Below are positions 31,762 through 41,632 of a stretch of 64,000 bases of DNA, in pieces; within the stretch, counting starts at the first letter, position 1, and every line of letters starts with the position of its first letter. The notes under the pieces were generated by a model. It did not search any database, had not been told where the DNA came from, and saw nothing but the letters and a program-made list of their open reading frames with translations. The position numbers were made by a program, and so were the translations under genes. The DNA comes from Seleniibacterium sp963677135 (GTDB lineage Bacteria > Desulfobacterota > Desulfuromonadia > Desulfuromonadales > Geopsychrobacteraceae): contig CAXXLS010000017.1 of assembly GCA_963677135.2 (NCBI GenBank), forward strand, positions 806,001 through 870,000, read 5' to 3'.

Positions 31762-33467
31762 TGAGAAGCACTAAAATTATCATTCTATTGATGGTATTGT
31801 TCATGGCTTTTTCAGCCTCTCTGGCGATGGCCGAGAGCTACAATGCCATCAGAGATGATTACCGGAGCCTGACAGGTTCGACACAATTACAGAAGAAACG
31901 GGTCAATTGGGAAAAACTTATCCGCCGCTTTGATCGCTTCATTCAAAGCAATTCCGGGGACCAGAATCTCGACCGGGCCATGTATCTTAAAGCGCGGACA
32001 TGGGATGGTCTGTCCCTGGCTTCCGGAAGCTCCGGGGATGCCAGGCAGGCCCTGCGAGCCTATGATGATATGGTCTCGCGGTTTCCTGGCAGTACGCTTG
32101 CGGACGATGCCCTCTTCCATGCCGGTCGTACTGCCGAAAACAGGCTTGCAGACAAGGCCTTGGCAGCGAACTACTATCAACGGATCGTGACCGCCTACAG
32201 TGGCGGGGACATGGTCCGGCAGGCTCAGAGCCGGCTTAAAGATCTTCCTGCCGTTCCTCGTACAGCCAATGTGCCCCAGCATCAGATCCTCCCCGATCCT
32301 GATCCTGAGTCTGTCGGATCAGCGCCCACCCTTGAGAATATCCGCTTCTGGAGCGGGCCGGAATACACCCGCATCGTCCTGGATCTGACAGCGCCGGTCG
32401 TCGCCAAGCCGGTGGTGCTCGGAGGTCAGGCTCCCCGCATCTATTTTGACCTGCTTTATACCCGGATTGCTCCCACTGTCCCTTCTGAAATAGCGATCGC
32501 AAACGGGTTGATCAAACAGGTCAGGGCAGGACAGAACGATATCCAGAAGGCGCGGGTGGTCCTTGACCTCAACCGCGAGAGCGAATACCGGATGATCCCC
32601 CTGCAGAACCCTTACCGACTCGTGATCGACATCATGGGAGAACCATCACAGGCCGCCATCAGTCTGCCCGGGGGAGGCGGATCACCACGCGCGAATCAGG
32701 ATGACACCATCACTGACATTCTCAACGAAAAAGCCGATCGCATCCCGGTTTTGCATGTTCCGCAGGAACAGCATGACGAGGGAGTGCGCCTGATCGTCGT
32801 TGATGCCGGTCACGGTGGTAAAGATCCCGGCGCAATCGGCCCCGGTAACATTCTGGAGAAGAACGTGACCCTCGCTCTGGCCAAAAAACTGGCGGCCGAG
32901 TTGAGGACGCAGCTTGGAGTCAAAGTCCTGCTCACCAGGTCCGATGACCGTTTTCTTGAACTGCGAGAAAGGACTGCCTACGCCAACAAGGTCGGTGCCG
33001 ATCTGTTTATTTCACTGCATGCCAACGCCAGCCGAAAATCAGGGGCCCACGGAACGGAAACCTATTTTCTCAATCTATCGAAAAATGATAAGGCCGCTGA
33101 GGTCGCAGCACGTGAGAACGGTACATCTCTGCACGATGTCGGGAATCTAGAAGCGATCCTTTTCGATCTCATGGCCAATGCGAAAATCAATGAATCGAGC
33201 CGCCTTGCCGCTGAAGTTCAGCAGGCGCTGGTGAGCGGACTGAAGCCACACTACAGTCATGTTCGGGATCTCGGAGTCAAACAGGGCCCGTTTCACGTTC
33301 TGTTGGGAGCAACCATGCCATCTGTCCTGGTTGAAGCCGCTTTCATCAGTAACCCCCGTGAAGCAAAAAGGCTGGTATCGGCAACGTTTCAAAAACGTGT
33401 CGCAGCATCCATTGTCAATGGCGTGAAACATTATTCCGCCTCTATAGACCAGGTCGCTAAACGATGA
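31761..33467 (+). CDS. amiC: N-acetylmuramoyl-L-alanine amidase with AMIN domain (AmiC-like)
   Basis: A periplasmic zinc amidase that cuts the amide bond between MurNAc and the stem peptide and helps separate daughter cells. The signal peptide covers residues 1-23 (cleavage after AMA). Residues about 25-160 look like an outer-membrane-lipoprotein/TPR-like helical repeat region, 190-295 is an AMIN domain for septal targeting, and 345-565 is Amidase_3. Zinc ligands are visible in VVDAGHGGKDPGAIG, the Glu in ILEKNVTLA, SLHANAS and the catalytic Glu in VEAAFISNP. The ATG at 31761 overlaps the mutS stop by one base; a GTG just before it is an alternative. The stop overlaps the glnD start by 4 bp. 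Confidence 0.9.
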   Translation: MRSTKIIILLMVLFMAFSASLAMAESYNAIRDDYRSLTGSTQLQKKRVNWEKLIRRFDRFIQSNSGDQNLDRAMYLKARTWDGLSLASGSSGDARQALRAYDDMVSRFPGSTLADDALFHAGRTAENRLADKALAANYYQRIVTAYSGGDMVRQAQSRLKDLPAVPRTANVPQHQILPDPDPESVGSAPTLENIRFWSGPEYTRIVLDLTAPVVAKPVVLGGQAPRIYFDLLYTRIAPTVPSEIAIANGLIKQVRAGQNDIQKARVVLDLNRESEYRMIPLQNPYRLVIDIMGEPSQAAISLPGGGGSPRANQDDTITDILNEKADRIPVLHVPQEQHDEGVRLIVVDAGHGGKDPGAIGPGNILEKNVTLALAKKLAAELRTQLGVKVLLTRSDDRFLELRERTAYANKVGADLFISLHANASRKSGAHGTETYFLNLSKNDKAAEVAARENGTSLHDVGNLEAILFDLMANAKINESSRLAAEVQQALVSGLKPHYSHVRDLGVKQGPFHVLLGATMPSVLVEAAFISNPREAKRLVSATFQKRVAASIVNGVKHYSASIDQVAKR

Positions 33468-36165
33468 CAGGACATTACCAAAACGAAACCCTTGAGGATA
33501 TCACCACCGCTATCATCTCAGGCGGTGCTGATTTTGACAGTCTCAGAGATTCCCTGTTGAAAGGCTCCAGTGACTATCTTGCCGAACAACTGGATCGGGT
33601 CAGGCAGATGAACGATCAGGGAGCCGGAGGGCGAGAGATCGTCACCGAACTGACCGGTGTGTTCGACGAACTGGTCCAGAAGCTTTACCTGGCCGCCAGT
33701 GACGGGCTCGACCCCAAAGGGCTTGAGGGGTGCGCTCTGATTGCCCTCGGCGGTTACGGCAGGGGAGAAATGAGTCCCCGATCCGATCTCGACCTGATGT
33801 TCTTCTATCTGCCCCACGGAGCGGATACCGCCAAGACCATATCTGACCGTATGCTTTATCTGCTTTGGGATCTGAATCTCGATATCGGCTACAGCGTACG
33901 CTCCAGTGACAGCTGCATCGATGAAGCGAAGGACAGCACGGTCAGAACCTCTTTGCTTGACAGCCGGTTCCTGGTCGGCAGCCAGGAGACCTATCAGCAT
34001 TTCCAGGCTGTCGTTACACCTCACGTTCTCAATCACGACACCCAGAATTTCATTAAAGCAAAACTTGAAGAGCGCGAGGAAAGAAAGCGAAAATATGGCT
34101 CATCTGTTTACCTGCTGGAACCGAACCTTAAAGAAGGGGAAGGTGGGCTTCGCGAACTGCAGGATGCCTTGTGGATCACCCGGGTCAAGTTTAAAGCGGC
34201 CAATCTCCGGGACCTGCTGATCAAAGGGATTCTTAGCGAGGAAGATCTCCAGGAGTACCAATCTGCTCAAGAATACCTCTGGAAAATCAGAAACTACCTG
34301 CATTTCAACAGTCAGCGCAAAACGGACCAGCTGAGCTTTGAACTCCAGGAGCAGCTGGCCCAGTTTTTTGGTTTCAAAAAGACCAGTACCGGATCCGCTG
34401 TCGAGCAGTTCATGCAGGATTATTATGCTCAGGCCATCAAGATTGAGCATCTGGCCTCGAAAATGATTCTCAGCGCCACCCGGCGCAACCAGCCCAGCAG
34501 CGTCTTTACCTTTCTCGGCCGCCGGAATCTCGAAGACGGGTTTTACATCATTCGGGGTGAGCTGCGGATCAAGGACGACAAACCTGATCGGGGAAGCTCC
34601 CGGAGCTGATGATGGTCGCATTTCAGCTGGCTCACATTCAGGGCGTGGAGATGAGCGTCGAACTCAAACTCCTGATTCGGGACAGCCTGCATCTGATCAA
34701 TGATCGGATTCGCCGTTCCCCGCCGCATGAATGACGCGTTCATGGATATTCTCAGACATCCCAAGGGGATTGGACAGACTCTTCGGCAGATGCATCATCT
34801 GCAGCTGCTGAACGCCTATATTCCCGAGTTCAAGAAAATCTACTGCAAGGTCCAGTTCGATCTTTATCATATTTATACCGTCGATATTCATTCGCTGTTC
34901 GCACATCGAAGAGATGGAAAAACTCTGGACCGGCGCCTATGCGGAAGAATACGAACTGTTTGACCGACGTCGCCAACAATATCGAGAAGCGGGAGCTGCT
35001 GCTGCTCGCCATTCTGTTTCAAACGATATCGGCAAGGGCAGCGGCAAGGACCACAGCATTCGTGGTGGCGGAAATGATTCCGACCATCGCCCGGCGGATG
35101 CGCCTCCATCGCGAAGACGCCCAGCGCCTGCAGTTCCTGGTTCTCCATCATCTTAAGATGGCCCACATTTCCCAGCGCCGCGATCTGCAGGACATGAAAA
35201 TGATCGCCCAGTTCGCCGAACTGATGAGCGCCAGCGAAAACCTGAGGATGCTTTATCTCCTGACCTTCGCAGACATCAAGGCCGTCGGCCCTGATGTTCT
35301 GGACCGACTGGAAAGGAACCCTGCTTCAGGAACTCTATGAAAAAACCTACGACATCATTGAGAAGAAGGACTTCTACCAGGAGCAGAGATCGGAGAAGGC
35401 GCGCAACCGTAAACGGAAAATCCGGAAAGCCCTGCTTGGAGAGTTTCCTGAATCGACGGTCAACCGCGCGATTAACAGTCTCAATAACCGCTACCTGATG
35501 AGCATACCGTTCCAAAGAGATCATCCCTCATATCCGGCTGGCGCTAAATCGCGGTAAAGACACCATCGCCATGAAAATCGAGCATAACAGGGAGGCCCGG
35601 TTTACCGAACTGACCCTGGCGACCATCGACAGCCCCGGGCTGTTCTCCTATATCGCCGGGGTACTGGCCGCGCATTCCATCAATATTCTCGGCGCCCAGA
35701 TACATACCCGGAAGACGGGGACCGTTCTTGATATTCTGCAGACCAACAATACGGTCGGCGATATTGTGGACAATGGGCAGAAGTGGAAGCGGGTTGAAAG
35801 GGACCTGCGGGCCGTCATCGAAGGGCGGGTGAAGATTGAGGACCTGGTCGCCAAGTGTCACCAGCCGTCACTATCTGACCATGAAAAAGGATCGCCCCAA
35901 GCGCCCGAACAAGATTGAATTTGACAACGAAGTTTCGGATAAATATACCGTTATCGACATATTCGCAACCGACAAGGTCGGGCTGCTTTACGAAATCACC
36001 AGAACCCTGAAGGAACTTGGCCTGTACATCGCCGTGTCCAAGATTTCAACCAAGGTCGATCAGGCGGCCGACGTCTTTTACGTCCAGGACATTTTCGGCC
36101 AGAAAATCACCGATCCCAAAAAGATTGAAGAGATTAAAAAGATCCTCCTCAGTCGCCTTGATTAA
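33464..36165 (+). CDS. glnD: Bifunctional uridylyltransferase/uridylyl-removing enzyme GlnD (about ten apparent frameshifts)
   Basis: GlnD adds UMP to, and removes it from, PII (GlnB) in response to glutamine. The first 373 codons are intact and contain the nucleotidyltransferase motif GGYGRGEMSPRSDLDL (about 97-112). From 34583 the coding frame changes repeatedly, yet the homologous sequence continues without loss. The sequence runs through the linker, the HD domain (about 35010-35300, AILFHDIGKG after correction), ACT1 (about 35600-35800) and ACT2 (EFDNEVSDKYTVIDIF onwards). Single-base excesses are inferred near 34583, 34600, 34723, 34903, 34960, 35021 (two bases), 35065, 35298, 35514 and 35855. 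Removing these 11 bases gives 897 codons, the normal GlnD length. The ATG overlaps the amiC stop. Sequencing error is more likely than decay. Confidence 0.85.
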
Positions 36166-36173
36166 AAGTTCTG

Positions 36174-37067
36174 ATGAACCAGTGTCTCGATCGATTCCTT
36201 GATTTCCTGGCCATTGAAAAGGGCCTGTCGGCCAACACCCTCAATGCCTATGGCCGCGACCTGGCCGGCTATGTCGAATTTCTCGAGACCCAGGCCGGAG
36301 TAACTGAGGTCGATCGGATCGCCCAAAGCCATGTCATCGCATTTTTGAACTGGCTTCAACAGAATCGGATGGCACCCCCGCAGCCGCGCTCGTACCCTTA
36401 GTGCGGTCAGGGGGTTCCATCGCTTTCTGGTGAGGGAAAACCTCAGCGGCCTCGATCCGACCGCCCTCATCGACTCGCCGAAAATCTATCAGCCGCTGCC
36501 GAAACTGCTTTCCCAGCAGGAGGTCGAGGCTTTGCTGAACGCGCCCGTCGGCGACGGTCCTATCGCACAACGGGACCGGGCCATGCTGGAGGTTCTCTAC
36601 GCCACCGGTATGCGGGTATCAGAACTGGTCGGCCTCGGGCTTGGCGATCTCAAGACAGACATTGGGTGCCTGACCACCTTCGGGAAAGGATCGAAGCAGA
36701 GATTGATCCCTCTTGGGGAAGTGGCTCTTGAACGTTTATTGAAATATCTGCAGAATGGCAGATTGACTCTTAAAAAGAACAATGTGACCGATGCTGTTTT
36801 TCTGAACCGACGCGGCCAGGGGATGAGCCGTCAGGGGTTCTGGAAAAATCTGCGCGCTTATGCGCTGAAAGCCGGCATCAGCAAAGGTGTCTATCCGCAT
36901 ATGCTGCGGCATTCATTCGCGACGCACCTGCTTGGAGAATGGTGCGGATCTGCGTTTCGGTGCAAAATATGCTCGGCCATGCGGATATTTCGACAACCCA
37001 GATATACACCCACGTTATCCAGGAACGCCTGAAGCAAATACATTCACAATTTCACCCACGTGCTTAG
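36174..37067 (+). CDS. xerD: Site-specific tyrosine recombinase XerD (three apparent frameshifts)
   Basis: XerC/XerD recombinases resolve chromosome dimers at dif. The N-terminal core-binding domain (about 1-90, FLDFLAIEKGLSANTLNAY) and catalytic domain are recognisable. Catalytic residues include Arg in ATGMRVSEL, Lys in TFGKGSKQR, HMLRHSFATHLL and, after correction, LGHADISTTQIYTHV with the Tyr nucleophile. One extra base is inferred near 36375 (CCCCC run), one near 36934 (CTTGGAG) and one near 36956 (CGTTTCG). Removing them gives 297 codons, the usual XerD length, ending at 37067. No Xer-linked element or dif site was noticed here. It follows glnD by 8 bp. Whether it is XerC or XerD cannot be fully settled without alignment; XerD is favoured. 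Confidence 0.8.
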
Positions 37068-37079
37068 AAGGTAGCAATA

Positions 37080-38287
37080 ATGAAATATATCGTCCTGCTT
37101 GGTGACGGCATGTCCGACGAGCCAAACTCCGAACTGAATGGACAGACTCCGCTGGAGGCTGCCAAAACGCCCAACCTGGACCGTCTGGCCCGGATCGGCC
37201 AGGTCGGCCTGGCAGCAACGGTCCCTGACGGATACCACCCCGGCAGCGATGTCGCCAATCTGTCCGTTTTCGGTTATGACCCGCGCGACTGCTACAGTGG
37301 CCGGTCGCCGTTGGAAGCTGCCAGCATGGGCGTCGCTCTCGGACCCGATGATGTCGCCTTTCGCCTTAACCTGGTTTGGCTCGAGGCCCATTTCGGCAAA
37401 TTGTACATGGGGGATTTTTCTGCCGGCCACATCACGACTGAAGAAGCAGATCAGCTCGTCGCGACCTTGCAGGATGAGCTGGGGGGCGACGAGTTCAATT
37501 TCTACCCGGGAGTTTCATACCGACACCTGATGGTCTGGAAAAACGGCAAAGAACAACTGACCTTTACCCCGCCTCACGATATTTCCACTCTCAGCATCGA
37601 AGACTACCTGCCCCCAGGGGTGAAGGTGCCGATATTCTGCAGGACCTCACGAATTCCGCTCAGATGCTGCTTCATGATCATCCGGTCAATAACCGCAGGG
37701 TTGCGGAACATAAGGTACCGGCCAATTCCCATCTGGCTGTGGGGGCACGGAAAAAAACCGTCGATGAAAACCTATCAGGAACTGTTCGGATTGACCGGTT
37801 CCGTGATTTCTGCGGTTGACCTGATCAAAGGAATCGGTGTCAATGCCGGGCTGAGAATCATTGATGTCCCCGGAGCAACCGGCTACCTCGACACCAACTA
37901 CCGGGCAAAGCCGAATACGCTGTTGAATCTCTGCAGACCAATGATTTTGTCTATGTCCACGTGGAAGCTCCCGACGAAGCCGCCCATGGCGGTCTGCTCA
38001 AGGAAAAAATCGAAGCGATAGAAAACTTTGACCGGGAGGTCGTCGGCACTGTCCTGAAGCATCTCGATCAGATCGGCGATTGCCGCATTCTGATCACCCC
38101 GGATCATCCAACACCAGTGGCCAAACGGACCCACACCTCCGATCCGGTCCCTTATATCATTTTTGATTCACGTCAGGATCAGTCGTCCGCCGCATCCGCC
38201 TACACGGAAAAAGAGGCGGCACGGAATAACGACATCGTTCCCGGGCATCATTTAATGACCAGGCTTCTCAATTCTTCTGCTGACTGA
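37080..38287 (+). CDS. apgM: Cofactor-independent phosphoglycerate mutase ApgM (apparent frameshifts)
   Basis: Interconverts 3- and 2-phosphoglycerate without 2,3-bisphosphoglycerate; it belongs to the archaeal-type alkaline-phosphatase superfamily branch. It begins KYIVLLGDGMSDEP with metal-binding Asp residues, followed by NLDRLARIG, HPGSDVANLSVFGYDP (nucleophile Ser) and SGRSPLEAASMG. The middle includes IWLWGHGKKP and the end has VHVEAPDEAAHGG, LITPDHPTP and RTHTSDPVPY. Two extra bases near 37611-37621, one extra near 37729 and one missing base near 37910 are needed to keep one frame; corrected length is about 401 aa, normal for the family. ATG at 37080 follows AGAAGG. It lies 12 bp after xerD. 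Confidence 0.82.
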
Positions 38288-38292
38288 TTATC

Positions 38293-38730
38293 GTGACCAA
38301 GATCTTTTTCGTAAAACAGCAGCGCCCTGAAAAGGCTCGCCTGCTATGCCAGCTGACAGAAGATTTCTATCTGCAAAAAGCGGGTCGGATTCTCATCTAT
38401 CTGCAGGACGCTGAGCAGGCTATGGCTCTTGATCGCTTTCTCTGGACCTGGGAAAAAGGATCTTTTCTTCCCCACGTCTATGACAGCGGGGCCGTCGACT
38501 GCGTTTCCGAACCGATCGTCATCACCACCAGTGAAACCAACTGCAACGGAGCCAGGGTTCTGATTATGGGCAACCCCTGTTCGCCATCGTTTGTCAAGGG
38601 CTTTGCCAAGGTCGTTGATCTGGCCGAAGTTTATGACGATCAGCTGCTGGCCCGTTCGCGGGAAAGGTTTCGGCAGTATCGCAGCGCCGGTTTCGAGCCG
38701 GTAATGTATTCCCCAGAAACAACCAAGTGA
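38293..38730 (+). CDS. holC: DNA polymerase III chi subunit
   Basis: The chi subunit of the clamp-loader complex, which links polymerase III to single-strand DNA-binding protein. The 145-aa product has the family features IYLQDAEQAMALDRFLWTW, SFLPHVYDSG, PIVITTSE and NGARVLIMGNP, with RSRERFRQYRSAGFEP near the C-terminus. The likely start is GTG at 38293, five bases after the apgM stop, with little Shine-Dalgarno support, so translation may be coupled. In proteobacteria holC often follows pepA; here it follows apgM. Confidence 0.8.
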   Translation: MTKIFFVKQQRPEKARLLCQLTEDFYLQKAGRILIYLQDAEQAMALDRFLWTWEKGSFLPHVYDSGAVDCVSEPIVITTSETNCNGARVLIMGNPCSPSFVKGFAKVVDLAEVYDDQLLARSRERFRQYRSAGFEPVMYSPETTK

Positions 38731-38755
38731 CCTTACTGAATTCCAGGAGTTTTTT

Positions 38756-39493
38756 TTGAACAAGAACAACCTCGCTGTCGTACTGGTGGAGCCACAGGGG
38801 GCGCGCAATATCGGTTCAGTATGTCGTGTCATGCTGAATTTCGGCTTTACCGATCTGCGTCTGGTCAACCCCCAGGTCAATCATCTCTCCCGTGATGCCA
38901 GGCAGATGGCGGTCAAGGCATCCGAGGTACTCGAGCAGGCCAGGCTTTTCGGTTCTCTCCAGGAGGCCCTTGAAGGGTGTGCCGCCAGTTATGCCACCAC
39001 CCGGCGATTCGGCCGCTATCGAGAGAACATGCTGCATCCCGAAGACGCCGCACAACAGTTCGTCCCGATTGCAGAGGAAGGGTCTGTGGCCCTGGTCTTC
39101 GGTCGTGAAGACAATGGTCTGCTGACCGCCGAGCTCGACTTGTGCCAGCACTTCATGACCATTCCCACCAGCGATAAACAGCCCTCCATGAACTTGGCGC
39201 AGGCGGTCGGTCTGTGCCTGTATGAAACCATTCGTGTGGATGGGGTTCTTCGAGGACAGAGCTACGGCCGCAAGCACCTGGCCACCAACGAACAGCTGGA
39301 AGGAATGTTCCAGCATATGCGCCAGACCCTGATTCATATCGGCTACCTTAATCCCCAGAATCCCGATCATATCCTGCGCAGTTATCGACGCATTTTCGGC
39401 AGGGCCGGCCTGACGGACAAGGAAGTGCGCATTCTCAGGGGGCTTTTCAACCAGATCGATGTCTATTCCGGCGCCAAGCCGGCCCGGAAATGA
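38756..39493 (+). CDS. trmJ: tRNA/rRNA methyltransferase of the SpoU family (TrmJ-like)
   Basis: A SPOUT-superfamily 2'-O-methyltransferase; TrmJ methylates position 32 of tRNAs. The 245-aa protein shows motif 1 VEPQGARNIGSVCRVMLNFGF, motif 2 ALVFGREDNGL and motif 3 MNLAQAVGLCLYE, together forming the knotted SAM site, followed by a C-terminal helical region (about 170-245). The start is TTG at 38756: AGGAG (38745-38749) lies six bases upstream, and no ATG or GTG sits nearby. Substrate specificity is assigned by similarity only. Confidence 0.83.
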   Translation: MNKNNLAVVLVEPQGARNIGSVCRVMLNFGFTDLRLVNPQVNHLSRDARQMAVKASEVLEQARLFGSLQEALEGCAASYATTRRFGRYRENMLHPEDAAQQFVPIAEEGSVALVFGREDNGLLTAELDLCQHFMTIPTSDKQPSMNLAQAVGLCLYETIRVDGVLRGQSYGRKHLATNEQLEGMFQHMRQTLIHIGYLNPQNPDHILRSYRRIFGRAGLTDKEVRILRGLFNQIDVYSGAKPARK

Positions 39494-39507
39494 TCGGGGG
39501 ATCCAAT

Positions 39508-39846
39508 ATGAAACTCTTCGCATCCAGAAAAGTCGGCGATCACCTTCAGATCGATTTTTACGATCTGTCGACCCGCTATTACGGAGATTTCCACAAGGTG
39601 CGGATTCTGGCCAGGGCATATTTCCCTCCTGAACAGAACAATGGCAATCAGCAATCGGTTCTCTATGAGAGGACCCTTGAACAGATGGGGGTTCCAACCG
39701 CCAACCTGGCGTCAGCGAGGCAACGCCTTGCTGACGCGTTTCTTGAAAATACCGGCCGCTATTTGATCAAGCCCGGTTTTGCCGAGAAATGTCTCGAAAG
39801 AAAAATAAGGAGCAGACAAGAAAAGCGGGGATATTTCCGAAATTAA
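39508..39846 (+). CDS. Small protein of unknown function
   Basis: I do not recognise this 112-aa protein. It has no signal peptide or membrane helix, and is basic, with MKLFASRKVGDHLQIDFYDLS, RYYGDFHKVRILARAYF and a lysine/arginine-rich C-terminus (LERKIRSRQEKRGYF) that may bind nucleic acid. The ATG at 39508 is preferred because GGGGGAT lies 6-8 nt upstream; an ATG at 39490 overlapping the trmJ stop would add six residues. It sits between trmJ and the rimP operon, so it could be expressed with trmJ. Confidence 0.55.
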   Translation: MKLFASRKVGDHLQIDFYDLSTRYYGDFHKVRILARAYFPPEQNNGNQQSVLYERTLEQMGVPTANLASARQRLADAFLENTGRYLIKPGFAEKCLERKIRSRQEKRGYFRN

Positions 39847-39912
39847 TAGATTTTACTTGCCAGGCTTCCGGCAAGATGATATATAAATGAGGTTTTTGAG
39901 TGAATTTGAAAA

Positions 39913-39937
39913 GTGAGCCCTGCGGCTCGCTTTTTTT
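39913..39937 (+). terminator. U-tract hairpin in the rimP leader
   Basis: GTGAGCC (39913-39919) and GGCTCGC (39924-39930) form a 7-bp stem with one G-U pair and a CTGC loop, followed by seven Ts. It is a textbook intrinsic terminator 28 bp before the rimP start. It may end the upstream unit, or act as an attenuator in the rimP mRNA; hairpins with a U-tract directly before rimP are known as the rimP leader in other proteobacteria. Confidence 0.7.
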
Positions 39938-39964
39938 ATTACCCGGAGATTTATCAGGCAGGAT

Positions 39965-40447
39965 ATGGCAACACTTACTGAACAAATAGCTGATCTCGTG
40001 CAACCGCTTCTGGACGATCTCGGTCTTGAGCTGGTCGATCTGGAGCACAAGCGAGAATCTCATGGCTGGACGCTGCGTTTTTTCCTCGACAAGGAAGGGG
40101 GCATCACGCTTGACGATTGCGCCGATGCCAGTCGTGAAATCAGTTCGCTGCTCGATGTTGAAGACATCATCCAGACGGCCTACAACCTTGAGGTGTCCTC
40201 GCCCGGCATTGAGCGTCCGTTGACAAAGATAGAACATTTTACGCGGTTCATCGGTGAGCAGGTGAAGATCAAAACGACGCTGCCGATGGCCCCGATTGAC
40301 GGCTCGAAGCCACAGAAATCTTTTGTCGGCACCCTTGTCGGTGTCGAAGGAGACACCATCAGGTTGAAGCTTCAGGGCCGTGCCGCAGCAGAATTTGACA
40401 TAACTTTAGATCAGATAGAGAAGGCGAACCTCAAGTTTGATTTCTAG
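39965..40447 (+). CDS. rimP: Ribosome maturation factor RimP
   Basis: Needed for maturation of the 30S ribosomal subunit. The 160-aa protein has the alpha/beta N-domain (about 1-80) with LGLELVDLEHKRE, LRFFLDKEGGITLDDCADASREIS and YNLEVSSPGIERPL (residues 75-88), and a C-terminal SH3-like domain to 160. It is the first gene of the conserved rimP-nusA-ylxR-infB-ylxP-rbfA-nrnA-truB-rpsO-pnp block. A terminator-like hairpin precedes it. Confidence 0.93.
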   Translation: MATLTEQIADLVQPLLDDLGLELVDLEHKRESHGWTLRFFLDKEGGITLDDCADASREISSLLDVEDIIQTAYNLEVSSPGIERPLTKIEHFTRFIGEQVKIKTTLPMAPIDGSKPQKSFVGTLVGVEGDTIRLKLQGRAAAEFDITLDQIEKANLKFDF

Positions 40448-40506
40448 GTTCGACGATTTTTCACACCCGGTACATACCGGCAAGCATTTAAAAGGGGATA
40501 AACAGG

Positions 40507-41622
40507 ATGGTGGGTAACCTCAATCACATCATCGATCAGGTTGTAAAGGACAAGGGCATCGATCGTCAGATTCTCATTGAGGCCCTTGAATCTGCAGTTT
40601 TGTCGGCAGCGAACAAAAAGTTCAGAAACACCCGGGATCTCGAGGCGCATTATAATGATGAAATCGGTGAAGTTGAGGTTTTTGAATTCGTAACCGTCGT
40701 CGATGAAGTCGTAGACTCCTACAAGGAAATCGATATCGAGGAAGCTCGGGAAGTCGATCCTGACGTGGAAATAGGCGACTCCCTCGGGATGATGCTCGAG
40801 GCCGGAAATTTCAGCCGGATTGCAGCCCAAACCGCCAAGCAGGTCATCATTCAGAAGGTCCGGGAAGCTGAGCGCGAGGGTGTTTACAATGAATTCAAGG
40901 ACCGGGTCGGAGAAGTTGTCAATGGCATTGTCCGGCGCTATGAGCGCGGCGATCTGATTGTCGACCTCGGGCGCGCCGAAGCTCTGCTGCCCAATCGAGA
41001 GCAGGTGCCGCGTGAGAACTATCGCCAGTCTGACCGGGTACGCGCCTACATCTCGGAAGTAAAGATGTCGGCGAAAGGGCCGCAAATCATTCTGTCCCGC
41101 ACCCATCCCGGCCTGCTGATCTCGCTGTTCACTTCCGAGGTTCCCGAAATTGCCGAGGGGATTGTTGAAATCAAGGGTGCGGCTCGTGAGCCGGGCAGCC
41201 GCGCAAAAATTGCCGTGGTTTCCCATGACATTGATGTCGATCCGGTCGGGGCATGCGTCGGCATGCGCGGATCCCGGGTCCAGAATGTCGTGACCGAACT
41301 GCGCGGAGAGCGTATCGACATTATCCCGTGGACGCCCGATCCGGCCCGCTATGCCTGTGCGGCCCTGGCGCCGGCCGAGGTTTCCAGGGTCTATGTCGAT
41401 GAAGAAGAACAGGCCATGGAAATTATCGTCCCGGATGATCAACTGTCCCTGGCTATCGGCAAGAAAGGTCAGAATGTCAGGTTGGCTGCCAAGCTGATCG
41501 GCTGGAAGATCGATATCAAGAGCGAAACCCGCGCCCAGGAAGAAGAGCAGGAAGAACAGAACGCCGCAATAGAAGAAGAGGGCAGTCCGGAGAGCAGCAC
41601 TCCGGAAGAGGAGCAGGAATAG
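40507..41622 (+). CDS. nusA: Transcription termination/antitermination factor NusA
   Basis: Binds RNA polymerase and nascent RNA to modulate pausing, termination and antitermination. The 371-aa protein has the N-terminal RNAP-binding domain (about 1-125), an S1 domain (about 135-200, VNGIVRRYERGDLIVDLGRAEALLP), KH1 (about 205-275, RTHPGLLISLFTSEVPEIAEG) and KH2 (about 280-345, DDQLSLAIGKKGQNVRLAAKL). The short Glu/Gln-rich tail replaces the acidic repeats of E. coli NusA. The ATG at 40507 is supported by the AGGGGATAAACAGG leader. Confidence 0.95.
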   Translation: MVGNLNHIIDQVVKDKGIDRQILIEALESAVLSAANKKFRNTRDLEAHYNDEIGEVEVFEFVTVVDEVVDSYKEIDIEEAREVDPDVEIGDSLGMMLEAGNFSRIAAQTAKQVIIQKVREAEREGVYNEFKDRVGEVVNGIVRRYERGDLIVDLGRAEALLPNREQVPRENYRQSDRVRAYISEVKMSAKGPQIILSRTHPGLLISLFTSEVPEIAEGIVEIKGAAREPGSRAKIAVVSHDIDVDPVGACVGMRGSRVQNVVTELRGERIDIIPWTPDPARYACAALAPAEVSRVYVDEEEQAMEIIVPDDQLSLAIGKKGQNVRLAAKLIGWKIDIKSETRAQEEEQEEQNAAIEEEGSPESSTPEEEQE

Positions 41623-41632
41623 CCTGAACGAC

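Noticed and set aside
36174..37067. Tyrosine recombinase as a sign of a mobile element
   Set aside because: Length, motifs and the housekeeping neighbours fit chromosomal XerD; no attachment repeats, transposase or cargo genes flank it.
34583..38287. Reading glnD, xerD and apgM as true pseudogenes
   Set aside because: All three keep uninterrupted homology across frames, all catalytic motifs and exact family lengths once single bases are removed; true decay would also show missense change, larger deletions and substitution stops.
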